Assembly (NCBI GenBank): GCA_902496595.1
Contig: CABVBV010000007.1
Location: 1-36,236 of the forward strand
DNA: 36,236 bases
Reading direction: 5' to 3'
Source: an uncultured Eubacteriales bacterium
Lineage (GTDB): Bacteria; Bacillota; Clostridia; Oscillospirales; Oscillospiraceae
Shown here: positions 30,728 through 36,236 of the stretch, in pieces
Position numbering within the stretch: the stretch's first letter is position 1
Layout: each line of letters starts with the position of its first letter
Made by a program: the position numbers and the translations under genes
Notes under the pieces: generated by a model
What the model saw: the letters and a program-made list of their open reading frames with translations, nothing else
Database searches by the model: none
What the model was told of the DNA's origin: nothing

Positions 30728-32608
30728 TTATCTCTGCTGCAGCTCTCCGGCCCGATAGGCGTTCAGCAGCGCCTCCAGCGCGTCTATCCTCTGCCGCAGC
30801 CTCTGGCCCTCGTCGCTGTCGGATATGTATCTCCTCGTCGGGAAAAACTCGACCGGTACGGAATCCGACTCCATGTCCGCGTTCTCGCTGAGCACCTTCG
30901 CCACGCCCTCGAAGGGCCGGTGGCTCTTGAGCCTTATGCCGTGCGAGCTGTATATGAGCGTGTAGCCCGCGATGCCCGTCGTCTTCTGGTAGGCCTTGCA
31001 GAAGCCGCCGTCTATTATGAACAGCCTCCCGCCGGCCTTCACCGGGCTCTCGCCCTTCTTCGCCTTTACCGGAGTGTGCCCGTTTATGATGTGCCCCGTC
31101 TCCGGGTCGAGCCCGAACTCGGCGAGGATCATCTTGACGGCCTTCTCGTCCTCCCAGTGGTCGAAGTAGGGGTTCTTCGGCTCGGCCCAGGTGCTCTGGT
31201 CGTCCACTACGGCTCTCTCGAAGGTGTGGAACACCCTGCCCGAGAAGGGGCTGTTGTTGCCGCACCAGAGGTACCACATCATGTCGAGCGCCGACTCGTC
31301 GCCTCGGGCCCAGGCGCTCTTCACCACCGCGTCCGCATAGTCCATGAGCGCCCTGCCCGAGTACCAGCGGCCCCCGTGGCGCACGCTCGCCAGCCTGCCG
31401 TCCGGAGTCATGGGTATGCAGCCGTGGTAGAGCAGGTTCCCGTTGCAGCACAGATAGGTGCTGCCCTTCTTGTAGATGAAGTCCAGGTGCCGCCGGAGCG
31501 GCTGGCTCTCCTTGAAGGCCGAGACGTACTCGTCCACCAGCTCCTGCTCCTCCTCCGTCAGCCTGTACGGGTCTTTGGGGTCGACGGTCGGGAACCGGTT
31601 CGTGTTGAGCGGGTACACGCCGGTGTCGAGCTCCACCGTCCAGTCCTCGTAGTTTATGCGGTTCAGCATGAGCCTGTCGTTCATCTCATAGCCCGGGTGC
31701 CGCATGATGATGCGGCCCTCGAGCTTGAAGCCCAGGACTGAGAGCGCCTGGTGTACGGTCTTCTTGTCAGAGTCGCCGTAGACCCGCTCGCAGAACTCGT
31801 AAAGCGGCCGGAGCGAGACGCCGTACCTGCGCTCGAGCGTCATGGTGTTGCCGTAATCGGAGCTTATCCTCAGGACGGTGAAGATGCAGGCCGCGCTGCC
31901 CGCCGCCGCGCCCAGCCAGAGGATGTCGTGATTGCCCCACTGTATGTCGAGATTCGGGTGCCGCATCAGCATCTCGACTATCCTCGCGGGCTCGGGGCCC
32001 CTGTCGAAGATGTCGCCCACGACGTGCAGCCTGTCCACGGCGAGGTTCTTTATGAGCTCCGCCAGCGCCGCAATGACGTCGTCGGCCGAACCCGTGGCTA
32101 TGACGCTGTCCAGTATGGCGTCGTGATACCTGTGCTGGTTCGCGTCCTCGTCCCTCTGTATGTGCAGCAGCTCGTCGAGGACGAACTCCCAGTCCGCCGG
32201 CATCTGTTTTCTCACGTAGCCCCTGGTATACTTGCCCGAGAGAGTCTCGGCCAGCAGGCAGAGCTGCTCGAGTATCTCGTGCAGGCTCGTGTTGTCGAGC
32301 TCTCCGCGCTCTCTGAGGCAGGCGAGCTCCGCCCTCGGATAGTAGATGACCGAGCAGAGCGCACGGCACTTCGCCTCGCCCTCCTTCTCCTCAAAGAGCC
32401 TCCTGACCTTCTCGAGTATGACGCCCGAGCAGTTGTTCAGTATGTGCCGCACAGCTCCGTATTCGCCGTGCAGGTCGCTTATGAAGTGCTCCGTGCCCTT
32501 GGGCAGCGTGAGTATGGCGTTCAGATTTATGATCTCGGAGCAGACGGCCGCCTCGTTCGGATATTTCTCGGCCAGCAGCTCCAGGTATTCGCGTGAAAAG
32601 TAGCCCAT
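30728..32608 (-). CDS. fbp: Fructose-1,6-bisphosphatase, class III
   Basis: The product is 626 aa, matching the Firmicutes-type FBPase (class III), which dephosphorylates fructose 1,6-bisphosphate in gluconeogenesis. It belongs to the metallophosphatase superfamily. The metal motifs are visible in order: FISDLHGEYG near residue 42, VGDIFDRGPEP near 197, IQWGNHDILWLGAA near 222, and INGHTPVKAKKGESP near 505. ATG 32608 follows aaggaggg. A weak promoter is possible in the 91-base gap upstream (TTGTAT, 17 bases, TACCAT), but it is not convincing. It allows growth on the three-carbon products that the rhamnose pathway and amino acid breakdown would supply. Confidence 0.96.
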   Translation of the reverse strand: MGYFSREYLELLAEKYPNEAAVCSEIINLNAILTLPKGTEHFISDLHGEYGAVRHILNNCSGVILEKVRRLFEEKEGEAKCRALCSVIYYPRAELACLRERGELDNTSLHEILEQLCLLAETLSGKYTRGYVRKQMPADWEFVLDELLHIQRDEDANQHRYHDAILDSVIATGSADDVIAALAELIKNLAVDRLHVVGDIFDRGPEPARIVEMLMRHPNLDIQWGNHDILWLGAAAGSAACIFTVLRISSDYGNTMTLERRYGVSLRPLYEFCERVYGDSDKKTVHQALSVLGFKLEGRIIMRHPGYEMNDRLMLNRINYEDWTVELDTGVYPLNTNRFPTVDPKDPYRLTEEEQELVDEYVSAFKESQPLRRHLDFIYKKGSTYLCCNGNLLYHGCIPMTPDGRLASVRHGGRWYSGRALMDYADAVVKSAWARGDESALDMMWYLWCGNNSPFSGRVFHTFERAVVDDQSTWAEPKNPYFDHWEDEKAVKMILAEFGLDPETGHIINGHTPVKAKKGESPVKAGGRLFIIDGGFCKAYQKTTGIAGYTLIYSSHGIRLKSHRPFEGVAKVLSENADMESDSVPVEFFPTRRYISDSDEGQRLRQRIDALEALLNAYRAGELQQR

Positions 32609-32699
32609 ATTGCTCCCTCCTTAATTATAAATACATGGTAGCACCGCTTGGCCGTGGATACAACGCATTTTTTGTAAACTCGCTGAAAATTTTTTAGCT

Positions 32700-33431
32700 T
32701 CACATCATCCCGCTGCCCAGCACCGAGAGGCTGAGGGCGTTCACCAGCCCGTGCATGACCATCGGGGCCCAGATGCTGCCGCTGCGCTCATAGGCCCAGC
32801 AGAGGCCGGCGGAGACGGGGACGTATGCCAGGCAGTAGAGGAGCAGCCTGGGGTCGCCGGAGATCAGGACATACTGCCAGACGTGGTAGAGCGAAAAGAG
32901 CAGCACGGACACGGCGTAGGCCGCGGCCCGGCTCCCGGGCCGTATGCAGCCGAAGAGCAGACCCCGGAAGAGCGGCTCCTCGACGATGGGGGCCATGACG
33001 ACGACCATGACCGCGAGCCGCCTCCAGTCGGACGAGGCCCCGGCCATGATGGCCTCGTTGTTGGGAGAGGCGCCGAGGTCGAGGCCGAATACCAGCATCA
33101 GGGCGGACAGGATGAAGCTCAGGCCGATGTTCACGGCATAGCCGCCGAGAATGCCGAGCAGGAACCTGCCCTTCCTGTCCAGCGCCGCGTCGAAACTGCG
33201 CCTCAGGTAGCGTCTCAGGAAAATGAGCATACAGGCCATGCCCAGGCCGTAGTATATGAAGTTTATCTCCATGTCCGTCAGCGCGGCGGAGCCCGGTATC
33301 AGGGCCAGCAGCCAGCCCAGGCCGAAGGGCAGGCCCACGGCATGGATGGGCAGGTATACGGCCGCGGCGATGATCTCGCCTCTGGACATGAGATTGGTAA
33401 AGTCGTTTTCGCGGATCGGTCGGTTCTCCAT
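32700..33431 (-). CDS. CPBP-family intramembrane metalloprotease (CAAX protease-like)
   Basis: ATG 33431 shares one base with the mutS stop codon (TGATG), so translation is coupled; longer upstream frames overlap mutS and are rejected. The product is 243 aa with about 7-8 membrane helices. The family motifs are EEPLFRG near residue 146, a histidine in LYHVWQY near 184 and HGLVNA near 230, which form the intramembrane metal site of CPBP (Abi) proteases. Members process prenylated proteins or bacteriocins, or act as immunity proteins; most bacterial members are uncharacterised. Here it occupies the place after mutS where many Clostridia carry mutL. Confidence 0.88.
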   Translation of the reverse strand: MENRPIRENDFTNLMSRGEIIAAAVYLPIHAVGLPFGLGWLLALIPGSAALTDMEINFIYYGLGMACMLIFLRRYLRRSFDAALDRKGRFLLGILGGYAVNIGLSFILSALMLVFGLDLGASPNNEAIMAGASSDWRRLAVMVVVMAPIVEEPLFRGLLFGCIRPGSRAAAYAVSVLLFSLYHVWQYVLISGDPRLLLYCLAYVPVSAGLCWAYERSGSIWAPMVMHGLVNALSLSVLGSGMM

Positions 33432-36034
33432 CAGCCCTCCAGCTTTCTCTTGAGTTCGTAGAGCAGATTCATCGCCTCGATGGGCGAGAGCGTGTCGAGC
33501 GGCGCGAGCCTGAGCTTCTCGATGACCTCGTCCTCCGCCGCGTCTCCGAAGCTGAGCTGGGCGTCTTCGTCCACGGACTGCGCCGGCCCCGCCGGGGCCG
33601 GGGCCCCGGAATCGTTGAGCTCTTTCAGGCAGGCCCTGGCCCTGCGGACGACCCTGGCCGGTACCCCGGCGAGCTGAGCCACCTCGATGCCGTAGCTCTC
33701 GTCCGCAGCCCCGCGCACGATCTTGCGGAGGAAGGTGAGGCTGTCGCCCTGCTTTCTTGCGGTAATGTGGTAGTTCCTGACCCCGGGGATGCCGCCCTCC
33801 AGCGCGGTGAGCTCGTGATAGTGCGTGGCGAACATGGTCTTCGCTCCGAGGCACTTCGGGTCTGCGCAGTATTCGAGCACCGCCCTGGCGATGGCCATGC
33901 CGTCGTAGGTGGAGGTGCCCCTGCCGACTTCGTCGAGGATTATGAGGCTCCGGTTCGTGGCGTACTTGAGTATGTCCGAGACCTCGGTCATCTCCACCAT
34001 GAAGGTGCTCTGGCCCCCGGCCAGGTCGTCGGAGGCCCCGATCCTGGTGAATACCCTGTCCACGAGCCCGATCGTGGCGCTCTTGGCCGGGACGTGCGAG
34101 CCCATCTGCGCCATGAGCGTTATGAGCGCGGTCTGGCGCATGAAGGTGCTCTTACCGGCCATGTTGGGCCCCGTTATGATGGCCACCCGGTCTGCGCCCA
34201 TGTTCAGCAGGCTGTCGTTCGGCACGAAGAGGCTGTCCGACTGCACCTGCTCGACAACGGGGTGCCGGCCTTCCTTTATCTCGATGGCGCCCGAGAGGTC
34301 TATCTCAGGGCAGACATACCTGTTCCTCACGGCCACTTCGGCCAGGGAGCAGAGCACGTCGAGACTGCCGACAGTGTCCGCCGCGTCCTGTATCCTGGCG
34401 ACCTGCGCCGCGACCTTGTCCCTCAGCTCGCAGAAGAGCTCATACTCCAGCTCGCAGAGCTTTTCATGCGCAGAGCTAATCTCCGTCTCGAGGTCTTTGA
34501 GCTCCGCCGTGAAATAGCGCTCCCCGGAGGTGGTGGTCTGCTTCCTGATATACTCCGGAGGCAGTTCCCCGGCTCTTGCGCTGTTGGGTATATCGATATA
34601 GTAGCCGAAGACCTTGTTGTAGCCTACCTTGAGCTTTTTTATGCCGGTCTTTTCCCTCTCCCTGGCCTCCAGCTCGGAGACGAGTTTCGCCCCGTTGTCT
34701 CTGACCTCTCTGAGCCTGTCGACCTTCTCGGAGTAGTGCTCTCTCAAAATGCCCCCGTCCTTCGCTCCGATCGGGGGCTCGTCGCCTATGGCCCACTGAA
34801 TAGTCCAGCAGACGTCCTCGAGCGCGTCCATCTCCGCAACGGAGCGCAAAAGCGCGCTCCTGCTGCCGGAGAGCAGCTTCGCCAGCTGCGGCAGCTGGGC
34901 GCAGCAGACGCCCAGGGTGCTCACGTCCCTGGGCCCGGCCTCGCCGAGCACCACCCGGCTTATGAGCCGCTGCATATCGGCTATGTTGCCGAGGCTGTGC
35001 ATCAGCTCGGCCCTCAGCACCCCGTCCTCGCGCAGCTCGGAGACGGCGGAGAGCCTGCGCTTTATGGCCACAGGAGAGAGCAGCGGCCGCTCTATCCAGG
35101 AGCGGAGCAGCCTGCCGCCCATGGGCGTCCTCGTCCTGTCCAGCACCGAGAGGAGGCTCCCTCGCTTCTCACCGGTGCGCAGGTTCCGGGTGAGCTCCAG
35201 GTTGCGCCTGGTGGCGAAGTCCATCTCCATGTACTTGCCGCCCTCGAACATATCCACGCTCCGGATGTTCGACATATCGCATTTCTGCATCTCGGAGACG
35301 TAGCCCAGCAGGGCGCCGCAGGCCCTGACCGCCGCCTCGCTGCCGCCCAGCAGCCGCTTCGGGTCTTCCACCGCGAATTGGGCGCAGACCCTCTTTGCAC
35401 AGCTGTCGTATTCAAAGCGCTCGCCCCGGGCTTCGCAGAGGCACTGCAGCCGGTGCTTCATGAAGAGCCGCAGCTCCTTGTCCTCGGCGGCGCCGTCTGA
35501 GAGCACGGCCTCCCTGGGCAGGAAACGGCCCAGCTCGTTGGCCATGTGGCAGCGACAGTCGCTGTCGAAAGCCGCGGCGCAAAACTCGCCTGTGGAGATG
35601 TCGCAGAAGGCCGCCGCCCCGGCGTCCTTGTCCAGATACAGGGCGCAGATGTAGTTCGAGCTGCCCGCGTCCAGCATACCCTCGTCCGTCACCGTGCCGG
35701 GGCTGATGATGCGTATCACCTCGCGCCGGAGCAGGGTCTTGCCCCGCCCGGGCTTCTCCACCTGGTCGCAGATGGCTATCTTGTAGCCCTGGGCCATGAG
35801 CTTGCTGATGTAGGTCTGCGCCGCGTGGTAGGGCACGCCGCACATCGGGGTCTGCTCGTCCTGGGGCTTGTTCCTGTCACGGGTGGTGAGAGTGAGATTC
35901 AGAGCCTTGGAAGCGGTTATCGCGTCGTCCTCGAACATCTCGTAAAAGTCGCCGAGCCGGAAAAACAGCAGGCAGTCGGGATTTTCCTCTTTTATCTGCC
36001 TGTATTGCTTTTTCATCGGCGTCAGATCCGCCAT
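33431..36034 (-). CDS. mutS: DNA mismatch repair protein MutS
   Basis: The start ATG 36034 follows ggggga with a 7-base spacer; a TTG two codons earlier is not needed. The product is 867 aa, a normal MutS length. The mismatch-binding F30-Y31-E32 is in LGDFYEMF. The connector, lever and clamp domains occupy residues about 125-560. The ATPase domain holds Walker A GPNMAGKST near residue 622, Walker B LDEVGRGTSTYDG near 697 and a later ATHYHEL. A C-terminal region for dimerisation follows. It recognises base mismatches and small loops and recruits MutL. The gene sits 12 bases after miaB, a usual order in Clostridia. Confidence 0.97.
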   Translation of the reverse strand: MADLTPMKKQYRQIKEENPDCLLFFRLGDFYEMFEDDAITASKALNLTLTTRDRNKPQDEQTPMCGVPYHAAQTYISKLMAQGYKIAICDQVEKPGRGKTLLRREVIRIISPGTVTDEGMLDAGSSNYICALYLDKDAGAAAFCDISTGEFCAAAFDSDCRCHMANELGRFLPREAVLSDGAAEDKELRLFMKHRLQCLCEARGERFEYDSCAKRVCAQFAVEDPKRLLGGSEAAVRACGALLGYVSEMQKCDMSNIRSVDMFEGGKYMEMDFATRRNLELTRNLRTGEKRGSLLSVLDRTRTPMGGRLLRSWIERPLLSPVAIKRRLSAVSELREDGVLRAELMHSLGNIADMQRLISRVVLGEAGPRDVSTLGVCCAQLPQLAKLLSGSRSALLRSVAEMDALEDVCWTIQWAIGDEPPIGAKDGGILREHYSEKVDRLREVRDNGAKLVSELEAREREKTGIKKLKVGYNKVFGYYIDIPNSARAGELPPEYIRKQTTTSGERYFTAELKDLETEISSAHEKLCELEYELFCELRDKVAAQVARIQDAADTVGSLDVLCSLAEVAVRNRYVCPEIDLSGAIEIKEGRHPVVEQVQSDSLFVPNDSLLNMGADRVAIITGPNMAGKSTFMRQTALITLMAQMGSHVPAKSATIGLVDRVFTRIGASDDLAGGQSTFMVEMTEVSDILKYATNRSLIILDEVGRGTSTYDGMAIARAVLEYCADPKCLGAKTMFATHYHELTALEGGIPGVRNYHITARKQGDSLTFLRKIVRGAADESYGIEVAQLAGVPARVVRRARACLKELNDSGAPAPAGPAQSVDEDAQLSFGDAAEDEVIEKLRLAPLDTLSPIEAMNLLYELKRKLEG

Positions 36035-36046
36035 TGCCAATCCCCC

Positions 36047-36236
36047 TCAGTCCACGGGAACTCCATAGAGCGCCCAGGTGTTCCCGTCCGTTATCTCCGC
36101 CTCGATGAACCTTCCGACGAGCTCCGGCCCTCCCTTGAGATGCACGAGCCTGCCGCCGTTCGTCCGGGCGGACAGATTGTACTCGCCCCGGCCCGTCTCG
36201 CCGTCGACCAGCACGCGCAGCCTCCGGCCGACGTAT
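36047..36236 (-). CDS. miaB: tRNA methylthiotransferase MiaB, C-terminal fragment (5' part outside the window)
   Basis: About 62 C-terminal residues are present, ending at the TGA at 36047-36049. They fit the TRAM domain that closes MiaB: a GRRLRVLVDGE strand, NLSARTNGGRLVHLKG, then FIEAEITDGNTWALYG. The TW-LYG ending is characteristic of MiaB. MiaB is a radical-SAM enzyme that adds a methylthio group to N6-isopentenyladenosine-37 in tRNA; its iron-sulfur domains are outside the window. mutS follows after 12 bases, in the same transcript. Confidence 0.88.
   Translation of the reverse strand, partial: YVGRRLRVLVDGETGRGEYNLSARTNGGRLVHLKGGPELVGRFIEAEITDGNTWALYGVPVD

Noticed and set aside
33432..33854. 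An N-terminal extension of the CPBP protease read from within mutS.
   Set aside because: It would overlap the conserved mutS ATPase end in another frame; ATG 33431 with stop-start overlap explains the gene.
1..36236. CRISPR arrays, tRNA or rRNA genes, insertion sequences and phage genes.
   Set aside because: No regularly spaced repeats, tRNA-like cloverleaf ends, transposase motifs or phage structural proteins were seen on either strand.

Overview
The window is a GC-rich bacterial chromosomal segment, most likely from a gut-associated member of the Clostridia. This rests on several features together: a miaB-mutS pair, a class III (Firmicutes-type) fructose-1,6-bisphosphatase, an archaeal/eukaryal-type prolyl-tRNA synthetase, GPH and NSS transporters, and plant-glycoside catabolism. 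ATA isoleucine and AGG arginine codons are common despite the high GC. No rRNA, tRNA, CRISPR array or transposase was found.

Layout. (1) Positions 1-2873 (+) hold the C-terminal part of a large phosphorylase-like protein of the GH149/GH161 beta-1,3-glucan phosphorylase type, then a secreted GH16 laminarinase-like protein. The GH16 catalytic motif is altered and its C-terminus looks eroded. (2) Positions 2942-9680 (-) hold a compact catabolic operon: ene-reductase (Old Yellow Enzyme/2,4-dienoyl-CoA reductase type), SnoaL-like dehydratase, MFS transporter and zinc alcohol dehydrogenase. It lies downstream of a PAS/GAF/SARP-BTAD regulator whose promoter is covered by a perfect dyad. Its enzyme set resembles bile-acid, steroid and polyphenol reduction pathways, but the substrate is unknown. 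(3) Position 9814-10227 (-) is an orphan SdpI-like membrane protein. (4) Positions 10453-21516 hold an AraC-type regulator (-) facing a six-gene rhamnoside operon (+): GPH symporter, GH78 alpha-L-rhamnosidase, GH3 beta-glucosidase, rhaB, rhaA, rhaD. (5) Positions 21601-26786 hold an XRE regulator (-) facing an MFS transporter, an NSS sodium symporter and a PepD dipeptidase (+). This block has visibly lower GC. (6) Positions 26892-36236 (-) hold a small Cys-rich protein, a DUF3298-type lipoprotein, proS, a zinc-ribbon/TM2 protein, fbp, a CPBP membrane protease, mutS and the end of miaB.

How it works together. The rhamnoside operon predicts uptake of intact rhamnose-containing plant glycosides, cytoplasmic trimming by GH78 and GH3, and conversion of rhamnose to dihydroxyacetone phosphate and lactaldehyde. 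The reductase-dehydratase operon next to it could act on the released aglycone or on an unrelated host steroid. That link is inference from adjacency and enzyme class only. The low-GC block predicts import and hydrolysis of small peptides. The right-hand part is mostly housekeeping.

The best candidate for an undescribed system is the 2942-9680 operon with its SARP-type sensor-regulator.
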